Shown: positions 11,553 through 24,185, counted from the first letter of the stretch. The stretch: 64,000 bases of DNA from Thalassia testudinum (GCA_037157565.1 JAZHRO010000013.1:122216001-122280000), one strand, 5' to 3'. Numbers and translations: made by a program. Notes: a model not told the origin generated them from the sequence alone.

Positions 11553-12994
11553 CGATATAGACACATCTATTTAGGTTAAAATGCCTATTTGTGAATGTTC
11601 CTAGGCTTAGATTTGCATCCCATATTATAAATATTGCATAGCATGCAACATTCTGCATTTAGAGTAGTTGTGTATATTTTAGGTTAATTTCATCCTTTTT
11701 GTGGTCAGGAGAGAAGGAGATTTATTTCGAAGCCTCGTATTGATGATCTGATCGTACGAATCTGATCAGGACAACGATCAGAGTCCAACACCTCCGAAAT
11801 CGCCTTGATCGAAGTCCTATAGCACCATATGCAGTCTGAGGAACATAATGGCCAAGGGACTAGGTGACATAATTTGGAGCTTCAAACGACAAATCTGACC
11901 GTGCGGATGGATTCGAGTCGACGATCCCAACCCAATGGCGTGAAAATTGACTCAATCTAATCTCTGTAGTAGCCCCTACAACAGAAAGAAGATGGATAGC
12001 CTAGATCGTGCTAAGAGGTGCAACCCAGGCTGCCCATGAGCATGCATGAGCCACCGCACGCACATAGCAGCGTGGGTGCTCGCGAGCATGTGAAGGCACG
12101 CACACGCAGTGGCAGTGCACGTGGGTGCGCACGCAGAGGCGCACGACACGGGCACACAAAGCGCACGGCAACGTAGTGGTGGGTGGGAGCGTGGGCTGTC
12201 TGCAGCGATGTTTGCGGTGGATGTTTAGCAACGTTTATGACTGTCACTAAATGTCATGTATACAAATCTAATTCTTTCCTCCACTATAAAAGGACCCTAC
12301 CCCTCCCATTTTTCTTCATCCCTTCCTTTCTTCCTCTCACCAACTCCAAGGCTTTAGAGAGAGCTTGTCCCAAGCCAGAAATGCTCCTCTAGAGTAGAAA
12401 ACTAAATATTTTTCCCTCCCCTCATCCCCATTCGTGGAGCATCCCATGGCCATCTTCTGACCTACTTCAGGAAGTAGATCCTTGCCGCAACACCGTCCTG
12501 CCCCATCCTTCGTCCTCTGGCTCCGTCCCTTTTCGTCCCGCTCCTCACCACCTTCCTCCAGGCGATGTCAGAGCGAGTCGTCCTCCGAGCAACCATCGAG
12601 GGGGATTCTCTCACCTCATTCTATCTTTTTCACTTTCATAGAATAGATTTTTCCGCTTTCGTAGTTGTAACAGACACTTACTTATGAATAGATGATTATT
12701 TCTCTCTCTCTCTTTAACCCTCTCTCTCTTTTATTTTTGCAAGTAGATAAAGTTTTCATCGACCTAATCTCTTGCTCGATAAAAATACCAAAAAAGATTA
12801 GAAAAGATAAAAACGACAAAAAGAAACAAAGCAAAACACGAATTTTTATAAAACCAAACGTTCGCCTCACCGTTTTGACTTAGGACTCACTTTTGAGTTT
12901 CAGTTATAAATTTTATCTGATAGACGTGTTTTGCGAGCTACGACGATGGGTCCTCTAAACTCCTAATTTTTATTCGCGAAACATGCCGTTGTCA
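11553..12994 (+). repeat. W 5' LTR
   Basis: Pairs with 50685-52126, equal in length. TATA box at 12284-12293, U5 motif TTCGCCTC at 12861-12868, and a GC-rich stretch at 12010-12190 with CpG-rich CAC/GCA words. The last bases (GTTGTCA) differ from the right copy (ATTATTA) only by transitions. Confidence 0.88.
12284..12293 (+). promoter_or_regulatory. TATA box of W 5' LTR
   Basis: CTATAAAAGG, followed by a C/T-rich stretch suited to transcription initiation. It is identical in the 3' LTR at 51415-51424. Confidence 0.72.
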
Positions 12995-12997
12995 TTT

Positions 12998-13015
12998 TAG
13001 CATCGTTGCCAAGGA
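12998..13015 (+). other. Primer binding site of W
   Basis: TAGCATCGTTGCCAAGGA matches the tRNA-Asp complement at 13-14 of 18 positions. CGTTGCC pairs perfectly with GGCAACG just downstream (7-bp stem, loop AAGGA). Confidence 0.75.
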
Positions 13016-13670
13016 GGCAACGCTCTTTGGTTTTTTTCACATTTTTCTGCCCTTACCTAACTTTTATCTCACTTTGTCTTTGATCTTACTATGATTATAG
13101 GTACTCTTTCGAGGTGGGCATAAGTGGTTAGATTGGAGAAAAGTGCGAATGAAGGTTTTCTAAGTGTACCCCACCACCCCCACCCTAGTTTTAATTCTGT
13201 AACCTATAACTCAAACCCAAATCAACTTAGCTGCTAGCATAAACCATAGGGTAGATTTTGGTTGTTTGATTGTCACTCCACTCACCTCACCCCCTACATA
13301 TATAGGAAAAAAACAAAAAAAAAACTTTTCTCTTATGGGATTTTCTAAAAGTGACACACATTAAACACCCACAGCTCTCAACTTAAGGTGCACCACTCAA
13401 CATTGATTCTATCACTTAACCGAGATTTGACCTGTGGATCCGATACATCTTAACTCAACACACACATAAGTGAGTAGAAATCTAATTAGTTTAGACTTTT
13501 TGTGTTCCTTAATCAAGTGGTGTAATAGGCCAATTGTTTGAATTGTTTGGGCCGCACCACTCAATCTAAAACTGATCCATCACGTACCTTGCCAATTAGA
13601 GTTGATTCTTAGGGCTGAACCAGGTATTTTACATTATTTTTTATTTTTAAAGGAATATATCATCACCCGC
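13016..13670 (+). other. W leader, first part
   Basis: Noncoding sequence between the W primer site and the E3 insertion. No recognisable gene or strong repeat. It continues after E3 at 25131. Confidence 0.6.
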
Positions 13671-15354
13671 TGTTTTACGCGAGGTGAGATCAATGTTAAA
13701 ATCAATAAGTCGTAGTATAGTTGAAATCGCTCGAAAACAAATAAATTTTATTACTCGAAGTTTTAAATCCTAGGTCGAACATAGGGAGCAAATTGGGGTC
13801 TAAAAATCAAGAACACAATTCTAAGATTGAATATAATATGCAATGAAAATCAAAGTATAGTGCAAAAACACAATGTCAATGTATAAAGGAGAAGCACAAA
13901 AAATATGGACGTCTGATTTTCAAATATGAAGTTGCTATAGCACTTCAATTGCTTGGTTATCTGTCTCTGATCTCCTTCTTCTTTCTCCTATGATTTCTTC
14001 GTGCCTTCAACTTCTTCTTTCTTTGCTCTGGCCCTTGTCTTCTTTCTCCTTTCCTTCTCTTTTGCCTTCAGCTCTTCTTCAGCTTTTCCTTCTCCTTCCT
14101 TAGCTTCTCTAGCTACTGCCCTCTCCTTCCTTGGCTTTCTCTTCTTCTCCTTAGAGCAAAACCTACCCCTACCCTCCCCCACAATCTCTCTTCTTCTTTC
14201 TCTCTTACGCTCGCTCTCCCAGAGCCTTCTCAGGTTATTGGGTCCGGCATGCGTGCTCGGGACCAAGCCCACCGGCGTATGTGGTGGGCGAGGAGTGCAG
14301 GCTAATCGGGTATGTGGGTCACGGCCAGGTCCGTGGGTAGTGGGGTCACGGACGAGGCAGTAAGGGTGAGTGGAACCTCACCCCATGGTCAGGAGGCGAT
14401 AAGCCTCTATGACTTTTTCAACTTATATCACTACGCCCGCTCACGATCTTCCGAGGTGGGGCTAAACGTCCCACCTTCCTATTGCATGCACCCGCAACAG
14501 ATGGCGTCCAATTGTGGCTACTACTATGGCCTTCAATGCCAAGTGCTTGGCTGAAGCTATGTGCGAAGGGAATCCACGCGGCCTGGGACTGATTGCCTAG
14601 AGCGAGGAGTCTTGGGTGAAGCTTCCAAACAAGCTTCATGCTTCGTCAATGGCGATGAAGACCTCAAACCCTGTCAGGAAGAAAACAGCCTTGCGGCCTC
14701 ATCCGAAAATGCAGGGAGCTTCTCCTAAACACAAAGAAGGTAGTACGGTGGTCGGCATGGTGTGGGGTGGCCAGAGCATGCATGCCTAGGACACCCTGTG
14801 TGTGTGAAAGTGGGTGTGTTCAGGGGAAGTTCTGGGGGCTTGGCGTGGTGAATGAAATGAGGGGTTACATTCAGTGAGGTGTGGCGATGCTTATGAAGTG
14901 GTTGGTGAGGCAGATGGAGGTACAGAGTGGCGGGGATGCCTCGTCGGAGTGTGGTCGGAGATGAAGAAGGTGGTGGTGACTTGTGGCATCGGGGAATAGT
15001 TTTAAGAAATAAAGAGGGGGAACAGGAAGAGGAGGGAGAAAGGAATTATCTGACCTACTCTAAGGCCAAAGGGAGGTAGGGATGGCGGATGGCTCGTATT
15101 GTCGTCGCCAGAGACGAAGCTCTCCGTAGGTGAGGCGGCGGCGATGACAGGGGCAGAGGCAGTGTCAAGCTGTTATGGCTGACGTGGATAATTGAGAGGA
15201 AGGTAACCCAACCACTGGTATTGTGGTTGGGCGACGAGAAAGAGAGGATGGAGCCGTCAGAGCTTGTGGAGAAATTGTAGCCGGTGAGGAGAGAAGAAGG
15301 TGGGGTGGACCGGCCTAAATCCAAGCTGAGGAGGTGCGGAATGATCTGGGCATG

Positions 15355-15362
15355 CTTTTATA
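15355..15362 (-). promoter_or_regulatory. TATA box of E3 3' LTR
   Basis: TATAAAAG on the minus strand; also at 24186-24193 in the 5' LTR. Confidence 0.65.
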
Positions 15363-15553
15363 GGCCTTGTTAAAAGGTTTTGTTCTTGGAAGCCAAGCTT
15401 CCAAGCACAGCAATATCGTCGGAGATGGAAACTCAAAGAGACCCAAATCTCTCATGCGTTCGCACGAGAGATTGGGTAGGAATTAGGGCTTCTGATTGTG
15501 TTCAAACTAGAGGAGATTTCTCAGAGAATCTCCATTTCAATTTTGAAGGGGAT

Positions 15554-17063
15554 TGATTAGCCCATATTTGTGGGCTACTTAAGTATCTAAATGTCTAGAC
15601 ATTAAGTTAATTTTAACATTTAGATAGCATACATTAGGATGTAAATAAATTAATTCATATTTTTAACTTAAGTACATAATTCATGCATTTAGAATTAACC
15701 TAGGGTTGCATACAATTAATTAGTTAATTAATTAGGTGCACTATTTTAATTAACATAGAAATTAAGGAGTTATGTATAAATAATCCTAATTATTTTATTC
15801 TTTTATTCTTCTTCTCCTTTCAACAGGTAACTCCTCCAGCTCCGCCTCCTCCTCCTATGCATCACATTCATTCCACGGTGTTTTGAATTTCAAATTTGTG
15901 TGGTCGTGGCTACAAAAGGAGAAGGAAGAGCTGTCGTTGGGGAGGAGGGCCCCACCCCTATCCATCACGTGTAGAGAGTGCACCACTCTCATCCACTCCA
16001 CCACCACCGACCTCAACCGTGGTGGCAAGTCTCCACCACCGTGGGTGTGTGGTGTGACAGGCCGCACCGCCATTCGGAGCTTGCTTGCATCACCGTGAAT
16101 GCACGCTGCTCCACCATAAGCACACACAAGCATGCATGCTACCATCTTCACTACCATCACCAACATCCACCTCCATCTTCTTCCCCAATCTTTGTTTTTC
16201 CTCCACTCCACCAAAAAGAACCCAGAAACCTCGCCACACCCATTGTAGCACAAAGAACTGCAACTCTTCCTGCCAGCAACTCACTCCACCTCCAGCGCAC
16301 CCACCTTCAGCACACGCACCATCTGCCCACCGCGCCTTCACCTTCACCATGCCCGCGTGCCTTTCTGCAGCAAACCACCCGCACACACCTGCCAGCTCCC
16401 CACCATAGCAGGCGTGCGCGCCCACCTCAACCGCTACCCACACCTCCAACCAGCGCACCACCCACGCGCACACCACATCCAGCCCACCGTGCCCTCAACT
16501 CAGCCATCGCACGCCCTTCGCCTCCTCACCTTCACCAGAACCTCCAACGCCCCTGCACTTCCGCCACCTTCGCTCGCGCACAACGCACGTTCCATGTGCC
16601 TTCACGCCCACGCGCCCACTCTTCGCGTGCATCTGTAGCACCTGCAGTGCCCACGCGCTACTCTCCTTATGCCTACAGCACATGCGGCTAGCAACAGGCT
16701 CCTTCACCACCGCTACTCCTTTCCTTCGGCAAGCCAGCTCCAGCCATCTCACGATGCACCACCTCCACCACCGTGAAGGCCTTGCTTCAGCCAACCTCTT
16801 GTAGGAGTAGCTCCTCGAATGAACCTCTCTCCCATGCGCAAGGAGGAGAGAGATTTGACTCGAGATTTCGCACTTGATTGAACGAATATGAGAAAAATAT
16901 TCATGATTTTATTGCATCATTGCCTCCCTGTGGACACGACCCGCTCTTCTGTGAGTGGTTAATTTTTATTGCAATTGTTTTGTTAAGCGATTTTCCACCA
17001 CTTTGTTACTAAAATGACAAATCATCTTAATCACATTACTCGAAAACGAAAACCGTCTTATCA
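15554..17063 (+). mobile_element. Z1: solo LTR (Z family) inside the E3 LTR
   Basis: TGATTAGCCC...TTATCA, flanked by GGGAT (15549-15553, 17064-17068). The undisturbed E3 LTR near 24370 shows the empty site. The U5 motif TTGCCTCCCTGTGGACACGA is at 16920-16939. The interior 16080-16700 is rich in CAC/CCA words and gives long Pro/His/Thr-rich frames that I regard as artefacts. Confidence 0.9.
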
Positions 17064-17814
17064 GGGATTCTCTGAGAAATCAGAGAGATCTTGCCTTCGA
17101 TTAATCGCCGAAGTAGGATTCGCTCCGCTATAATGGTGGAGGGACCCAATTTCAAAGAATGAAGACAAAGATAGGGGGGTTTCCACCGAAGTTTTCAAAA
17201 GTTAGGGGTAGAAATGTAATTGGGTAGGACCTATTTGCAAAGTAGGTAAAGATGAATTCCTCTTAGGTCCAAATTTTGGTACAAACCTAATTTGAACTTA
17301 AGGAATCCAATGGTGGAGTTAGATTTTAGGTTTGACCATGTTTGACTGAGAAATTTACATAAAAACCTAATTTAGGGCAAACATTTAACTAAGACCCCAA
17401 TTCAAGTCAAAATAGGTTCTAAGGGCCAAATTGAAGGTTCTAAACCCTAGAGGATATTTTTCCATGATTTTAGAAGGTTTAGGTGAATTTTATCTTGACC
17501 AAAACCTTGTTAAATTAAGTGGGTCTATTTTAGGGTTACAAGAAGTCATTTAATTCCTAGAATTCACATGAATCCTTTTCAGTTTGATTCAACCCACTTA
17601 TTATCTTATTAAGACCATTTGACTTGTGTTTAGCCCATGAGAAATCCCGTTGTTGCACTGCAATGGTAAAATTACAGTTTTACCCCTTGTTTCTTGCTTT
17701 TCCCTCAGAAGGGTTATTCATTGAGTTAAGACCTCCAGTTGGTTATGTGGGAGCTTTTGTTCTCTTTTTTGGGTCAAAATGAGCTAGTTAGGGCTCATGA
17801 TGGTGTTCCCATCA

Positions 17815-17830
17815 TACTCTCATGCCTAGC
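17815..17830 (-). other. E3 3' polypurine tract
   Basis: Sense GCTAGGCATGAGAGTA directly before the LTR start TGATGGG. The two A's interrupting the G run suggest decay relative to E1. Confidence 0.72.
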
Positions 17831-18258
17831 TTTTGCTAGTCCCTTGGCAAAATTTTAAGTTTTTAACATCTGTTCTAGACCATGAATTCCTTGATGTTCA
17901 GAGATTATGTTCAGTGTTTTTTTCTTTTTGATTAGGTTAGAATGTCGATAGTAGGCCTAGAGGTACTCAAGTACCAACCAATATCCGGACCTGACCAGCT
18001 CTAGCCTCGATCCTCCGTAAAGGTTTTTAAGGCCCACAGGAACTATCCTAAGGTTCGTTGGACTCCGCAGTTAAAGCACCCGTGCTTGTAATGTATTTTA
18101 ACCTCAGTTCAGTTTGCAGTACATTTTTTGTAAGAGAGAGACAGAGGATTTCTTTGTTTGGAGAGTTTTCTCTCTTTTCTTTTTATTTCTTGCTTCAGAT
18201 TGGCTTCTCACACAGTCTGTATTGGATTCCTCGTTCCCATCATCAATCCTCGAAGGGT

Positions 18259-18405
18259 CCCTGGCAATCGATGCTTCATGATAGCACCACCCATGGTAAC
18301 CCCCAGAACCCTGGCTTTTGAGATTTCGAGATAATCCCGCCCATGGCATTCTGTAGCTAAATCCAGACCCTGGCAATCGACATTTCGTGATAATGCTGCC
18401 CATGG
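18259..18405 (-). repeat. Three 38-bp repeats in E3 3' region
   Basis: Copies at 18259-18296, 18309-18346 and 18368-18405, each starting CCCTGG and ending CCATGG on the plus strand, with a centre like TTTCGAGATAAT. Start-to-start spacings are 50 and 59, as in E1. Confidence 0.78.
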
Positions 18406-19150
18406 CATCTAAACCAGCACATGGTGCTTATGTGCCCCCAGTAGGATATGTAAGTATCCTAGGAGATAAGCACCGAGGAGACGATATGTTATTACACAAC
18501 TTCGAGGGGAATTTCAAGCCTCTCTCCACCAGGAACTCATCTAAATCAACTTGTATTGATCTGCTGCTCCTAATCTAGGTGACTTTTTCATAACATTTAA
18601 ATGCTTTTGAGTGATTTTGACAATTATGCGCACTGAGCCAGACTGTGTATGTATTGGGGTGCTTAGGTTATCGAGTCCCGCAAACCAAAGGTCAGTTAGC
18701 GAGGCTGAATACTCCCTAAGCCTTAGACCTAATACTCAAGCTTCGCATTTTCCCCAACCTCTTGAGGATTATCCACATCTTAGCGGATACTTGAACTTTT
18801 AAGCCTAAGAGTCTAGCTCAAGAAGCCTAAGATCAGCGTTCCTACTAATCTCTTTTGTGTCTCGTTAGCACTTTTCTTTCATTTTCTTTTCCTTGATATG
18901 GTCTAGAACTTTAGTTAATCCCTTAATTTCTTACTAATGACTATCTATTTTTTTTTCTTTTTCATTTTGTGCTCCTTTTTGACATTTTTCACTTTTCCTC
19001 CTCAAGTTTTGTATGGCCTCAAAATTTTCTTTTCTCCTCCAATTTTTTGTTCCTTTTCACAATTTTCTATTTTTTTGGTGTTTTTGGCATATGTGATTTT
19101 TTTGTGAGAATCCTTCTGAATTTTCTTGATTTCTGTATGTTTGCACTTTA

Positions 19151-19190
19151 CCACCCCCCATGCCTAAGTTTTGCAATGTCCTCATTGTAA
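19151..19190 (-). other. Internal (second) polypurine tract, E3
   Basis: On the sense strand ATGAGGACATTGCAAAACTT followed by AGGCATGGGGGG. Confidence 0.65.
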
Positions 19191-19244
19191 ACAGAAGGTG
19201 TGAAATAGTGTTGGGTTCAGGGATTTAGAACAGGATTTATCGAG

Positions 19245-19320
19245 TGGGCAAATGGGTCGGGAATGACTGTTGCGGACGATTTCAAGCTCTGGAACATATA
19301 CTAGAGGTGGGATCGACTGT
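19245..19320 (-). ncRNA. Conserved hairpin and CGTCCGCA box (E3 copy)
   Basis: The box TGCGGACGAT (19271-19280, plus strand) is flanked by an imperfect stem, CTCT...AGAG. The stem is weaker than in E1, Y and O. Confidence 0.45.
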
Positions 19321-19393
19321 TCTAAGACTAAACTCAGGGTGCAATAGACGTGAAGTACAGATGGATAATCAGAAGGATCTCAGGTTTTTGGAA

Positions 19394-19411
19394 TGATGGG
19401 TTGCCTCCCAT
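19394..19411 (-). ncRNA. ORF-proximal hairpin with AGGCAA loop (E3)
   Basis: Sense ATGGG-AGGCAA-CCCAT: 5-bp stem and 6-nt loop, about 190 nt after the ORF stop. Confidence 0.5.
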
Positions 19412-19599
19412 TAAGCACTAAATTCAACGCCTTCAGTTGAGCAGGAAATGGCATGGAGAGGGAGTGGTCAAATCAGCGGAGTTTTGTAGAACAAGCACCT
19501 TGATCAAGAGCCTGGTTGGTCCAACCAGGTGCTTGTTCAGATCAACAGGCTGATGATGTAGCCCAAACCCAATTAATCTGGTGGGTTGATAAATGTAGA

Positions 19600-21126
19600 T
19601 CAAGAGATGTGGAACCTACCATATACTATGGAGCTCGGAATGATGTGGAAGTGTGAATTCAGGGTTTGGCTGAGTTGAATCAGCATGGTTGGAGTAGGGA
19701 CCCGTAAAGTAATCAGTGGGTAATGCGGAAACCCTACAGGAGTGATCAGAGAATGATGGAGCATGATTTGTAGTCTGATCAATGTCCGAAACTCAAAAAA
19801 GATGTGGAGGCAAATCATCTGCAATCGACTAAGTAAGAGGGGAATCAGAATAGAAATTGAGTCCGATTGCAAGTCGGGGTTGAAAACGGATTTGGATGGG
19901 TTTGTATATGCGGATGAGGTGGCTTCAATAAGAATTGTGTATGAGGGCTCTTCAAGATAGGAATGACAGGTGGGTTTATTTAGAGAGTCCTCATAGTAGC
20001 CATTAAATTCAAAAGTGAATGCCTGAAGAGTGTTTATAGGATGAGGAAAATCCGAGTCAAGAAAAGATTCAAACTCTGGGTTGTAGTCACTCTTGGCATT
20101 TTCTGGTTTTGGTTCCTGAGGATCGAAAAGAAATGATTCCATCTCACTGGAACCTAAATTTAAATCAGTGATCTCAGGATCAGGGACCTCAGATTCAGAG
20201 TTGGAGAATGAATCAAGTGAGCTGAGGTTGTAGATTGGCTCATCGTAGTCAGGAAACAAAGCTGCTCCGAAATCATGTTAAGATTTGAAATCGTCGGAGA
20301 GAATGTGAGACTCAAATTCTGAATCAAGTTCGAGATTAGAGGTTCCACCACAGAATAAATCGTACGATGTAGACTCAGTAGCCTGACTTGGGTCTAGCCT
20401 ATATGTAGATTCTGAGCTTAAAAAGGTGTCCTTATAGGGTCTGGGCTCAGGTTTTTGGCTTGTAGGGACTACCCAATCAAAACCCCATTCTTCCAACTCC
20501 TCGATTTTTGTATCATAGATTGGCGTGACGTCCGCGAAATTGATCTGTATTTCTAAGGATGTTGGAGAGGGATATTCATCAAATAAAGGCCCAGGATCAT
20601 ATTCTTCATGTAAACTTTGATCTTCGTCATACGAGGCCTTGTAATCTTCCCAATAAGTTTCAGATCCAGATTCCAGGCTGAGGATGTGGGTTGAATTACT
20701 AGAATCTAGGTCAGAATTGCCTTCGAGGGTCACCTTATCAGAATAAGAGGTGAGATTTACACCCTCTAGAGGTTCAATTTTAATCTCATCATTGTAAGAG
20801 TCTCAAAATTCTATGCTTGATGACCCAGGATTTTGGTTTTCTAGGGCTAGCTCAAAATCGTGTTCCCCTGCAATTGGGACTTCCTAACCTAACTCAGTAT
20901 CAGGCATGTTATATTCCATCTGGGTTGGGAATCCACAACAACCTTATGCCTCGAACCTGAGATTTGGGAAATCAGATTGGTCCTCAATACTATTCCAAGA
21001 TGGTTCATTATCTGTTTGGGGCATGTACGAGTAGTTCTGATCAATAACTTGTTTCAATAATCTCATCATCTCTTCCCATTTTTCAAGATCATCTTGGTGT
21101 TGTTCCCAAAGTACAGAATTTGTCAT
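19600..21126 (-). pseudogene. E3 acidic Ser-rich protein (about 509 codons, four stops)
   Basis: One reading frame runs from the ATG at 21126 to the stop at 19600, interrupted by TAA 20944-20946, TAG 20884-20886, TGA 20803-20805 and TAA 20278-20280. Each stop could have arisen by a C-to-T change of CAA, CAG or CGA. The product is rich in Asp, Glu, Ser and Pro, with a short Trp/Glu-rich, possibly helical N-terminus (WEQHQDDLEKWEEMMRLL). I see no zinc knuckle, protease DLGAS-type motif, reverse transcriptase or integrase. It occupies the position of gag-pol in the related E1. The function is unknown; an accessory or Gag-replacing role is only a guess. Confidence 0.65.
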
Positions 21127-22443
21127 GCATTGGAGGTATTCGAAGTTATGTAATTTCTCTATCTCAATGTATCCTGTTATGAGAATGTCTCGGGTGATTC
21201 TTTTGTAGCTTCTGTTAATAGAAATTGGGCATAGTTTATGATGAAGGTTGTAGTTGTTGGTACACTAACCTGAATGTTTTCTACTGGTTTTGAGGTTTTG
21301 TATTCAATTTCATAAAATTCAAGGGCATCCTCAATCATTCTATCTCTTATGGATCTTTTTGATTCAGGTTTCTTGAATGGTATTCATAAGTAACCAAGCT
21401 GCATGTTTGGATCCAATGGTGGAATCAAGATGTAGAATCAGAATTCAAGCTTGGATGGAAGTGATTTGAGCTGAATAGAGACTCCCAATAGAAAATCTAT
21501 GTGTGCTCTAAAGAGAAGGGATGGGGGACTAGATTTTTGATCCAATCGAGGCACCCAAAGATGTTTGGATGACTATGGAGGTTCGGGGCGAATGATACCC
21601 TTGGATCAGAAAGTCGTCCACTTGAGAATTACCTGGGCAGCCAGAGAGGGAGAGTCCCGCAAAGACCCCTACACAGTAGAGTGCCCCCACGGGTTATAGG
21701 GTTTCCCCCACCTGACCTCTCTTGTCACTGAGGTTCCAGGTAGACCAGAATAGGGACTTTGACCTCTTGAGTCTACCACTTTTATTTAAGAGCAAAGGTG
21801 CTTAGGATTCCACTTGAACTTTAGATGCATTGAGTGCAAAAGTGACCTAATTTCAAGGTTGGTTGACCCAACAAGGGGTCAACTTCACCTATTTGTCCTT
21901 TGAGAGCTTTAGGTCCTTTCTTTTAGGATTCAAGTGAAATTAAGAGCTTGAATTTTAAGGTTTCTCTTGAATAAGTCTTTTCAACCAAGGCTTAGGCACA
22001 CCTCTTTTGGGATAGTTGATTCTTGCTTAGAAAGATGTGTCTCTAAAACCCCAAATTGGAATCCTTAATTTGTCTCTAATTTTGGTCCAATTTAGTTGCC
22101 AAAAATGTGGTATCTAGGGCTCAATCAAGAAGGTGGCAACCCTAGTTACCTTAAATGGATGCACAAATCAAGATGTGTTGTTGAAATCAAAATCAGACAA
22201 CTTTGGTGTATTAACTAAATATGGAAAAGCAGGTAGCCCTAAATTGATTTTTATCTTGTTGTTTCCTTTTTAGAATGGGGGGATTAAGAGAAAGGGCTAA
22301 TCAGGGATTACCTGCCCCAGGTGTGTTTATTGTGTGGTCGTCTTCTTTTGAATCTTTTCCCCTGAAACAATCACAACAAAAGAGATATATCAAGTTAGTA
22401 TCGAATCAAAATTTGTGATCAAGATTTCTAAATCATCCGTTGC
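21127..22443 (-). other. E3 5' leader
   Basis: Noncoding. The block 21540-21760 (GATGACTATGGAGGTTCGGG and onward) matches the E1 leader at 46060-46280, including the GAGAGGGAGAGTCCCGCAAA and GTTCCAGGTAGACCAGAAT stretches. It is a candidate packaging or translation element shared by autonomous and non-autonomous elements. Confidence 0.7.
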
Positions 22444-22461
22444 TCCCCGGCAACGGCGCCA
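22444..22461 (-). other. Primer binding site of E3 (perfect tRNA-Asp)
   Basis: TCCCCGGCAACGGCGCCA on the plus strand, identical to the plant tRNA-Asp 3' end with CCA, 2 nt from the LTR. Confidence 0.92.
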
Positions 22462-22503
22462 AATGTTTTAGCGAGGCGAGACCAATGTTAAAATTAATGC
22501 GCC

Positions 22504-22513
22504 GTAGTATAGT
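22504..22513 (-). promoter_or_regulatory. U5 stretch complementary to tRNA-Asp 5' half (E3)
   Basis: GTAGTATAGT on the plus strand equals tRNA-Asp nucleotides 7-16, so the element RNA is complementary. It lies 43 nt from the primer site. Confidence 0.5.
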
Positions 22514-24185
22514 TGAAATCGCTCGAAAATAAATAAATTTTATTACTCAAAGTTTTAAATCCAAGGTCGAACATAGGGAGAAAATTGCGATCTAAAAATC
22601 AAGAACACAATTCTAAGATTGAATATAATATGCAATGAAAATCAAAGTATAGTGCAAAAACACAATGTCAATGTATAAGGCAGAAGCATAAAAAATACTG
22701 ATGTCTGATTTTGAAAATCAGACGTCTTAAATATGAAGTTGCTACAGCGCTTCAATTGTTTGGCTGTTTGTCTCTGATCTCCTTCTTCTTTCTCCTCTGA
22801 TTTCTTCGTGCCTTCAACTTCTTTCTTTGCTCTGGCCCTTGTCTTCTTCTTCCTCTTCTTTCTCCTTTCCTTCTCTTCTACCTTTAGGTCTTCTTCAGCT
22901 TTCTCCTCTTCAGCTTTGCCTTCTCCTTCCTTAGCTTCTCTGGCTGCCGCCCTCTCCTTCCTTGGCTTTCTCTTCTTCTCCTGAGAGAAAAACCTACCCT
23001 TACCCTCCCTCGCGATCTCTCTTCTTCTTTCTCTCTTACGCTCGTTCTACTAGAGCCTTCTCGAGTTATCGGGTCAGGTATGCGTGCCCGGGACCAGGCC
23101 CACCGGTGTGTGTGGTGGGCGAGGAGTGTGGGATAATCAGGTATATGGGTCAGTGCCAGGTCCGCGGGTAGTGGGGTCATGAATGAAGCAATGAGGGCGA
23201 GTGGGACCTCACCCCGTGGTCAGGAGGCGGTAAGCCTCTGTGACTTTTTCAACTTATTTCACTGCACTCGCTCACGATCTTCCGAGGTGGGACTAAACGT
23301 CCCACCTTCCCATTGCACGCACCCGCAGCAAATGGCATCCAATTGCGGCTGCTACTGTGTCCTTCAATGCCAAGTGCTTGGCTGAAGCTGTGCATGAAGG
23401 GAATCCGCGTGACCTGGGACTGATTGCCTGGAGCGAGGAGTCTTGGGTGAAGCTTCCAAGCAAGCTTCATGCTTCGTCAATAGCGGCGAAGACCTCAAAC
23501 CCTGTCAGCAAGAAAATGGCGTTGCGGCCTCGTCAGAAAAAGCAGGGAGCTTTGCCTGAACATAGCGAAGGTAGTACGGTGGTTGGCGTGGTGTGGGGTG
23601 TCCGGAGCGTGCGTGCCTAGGTCACCCTGTGCGTGCAAAAGTGGGTGTGTTCAGGGGAAGTTCTAGGGGCTTGGCACGGTGAGTGAGATGAGGGGTTACA
23701 TTCAGTGAGGTGTGGCGATGCGTATGGAGTGGTTGGCAAGGCGGATGGAGGTGCGGAGTGGAGGGGATGCCTCGCCAGAGTGTGGCCGGAGTTGAAGAAG
23801 GTGGTGGTGACTTGTGGCGTCGAGGGATAGTTTTAAGAAATAAGGATGGGGAACAGGAAGAGGAGGGAGAGAGGAATTATCTAACCTAGTCTAAGGATGA
23901 AGGGAGGCAAGGATGGCAGACGGCTCATATTGTCGTCGTTGTAGATGAAGCTCTCCGTAGGTGAGGCAACGGCGACGACAGGGGCAGAGGCGGCATCAAA
24001 CTGGTATGGCTGACGTGGATGATTGAGAGGAAGGTAACCCAACCACTGGTATTATGGTTGGGAAACGAGAGAGAGAGGATGGAGTCGCCGGAGCTTGTGG
24101 AGAAATTGTAGCCGGTGAGGAGAGAAGAAGGTGGGGTGGACCGGCCCAAATCCAAGCTGAGGAGGTGCGGAATGATTTGGGCGTG

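Larger units (their letters stand above)
13671..17814 (-). repeat. E3 3' LTR, interrupted by Z1
   Basis: Pairs with 22464-25130. The two halves are 13671-15553 and 17069-17814. TATA box (minus) at 15355-15362. U5 motif at 13772-13791 and the tRNA-Asp-complementary stretch near 13712. Confidence 0.87.
17831..19599 (-). other. E3 3' noncoding region
   Basis: Homologous to E1 29071-30689 throughout. It carries the three 38-bp repeats, a stretch purine-rich on the sense strand (18890-19135), the internal polypurine tract, the CGTCCGCA hairpin and the AGGCAA-loop hairpin. No gene. Confidence 0.75.

Noticed and set aside
14001..14363. 120-codon plus-strand frame in E3 LTR
   Set aside because: Pyrimidine-rich antisense frame, not preserved in the other E3 LTR.
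15978..16691. 237-codon His/Pro/Thr-rich frame in Z1
   Set aside because: Low-complexity CAC/CCA sequence inside a solo LTR; the related LTR Z2 carries no equivalent in the same frame.
22444..22461. Possible tRNA-Asp gene fragments at 22444, 43709, 46929 and 63265
   Set aside because: Only the terminal 18 nt with CCA are present, next to LTR ends; these are primer binding sites. No D-loop or anticodon arm adjoins them.
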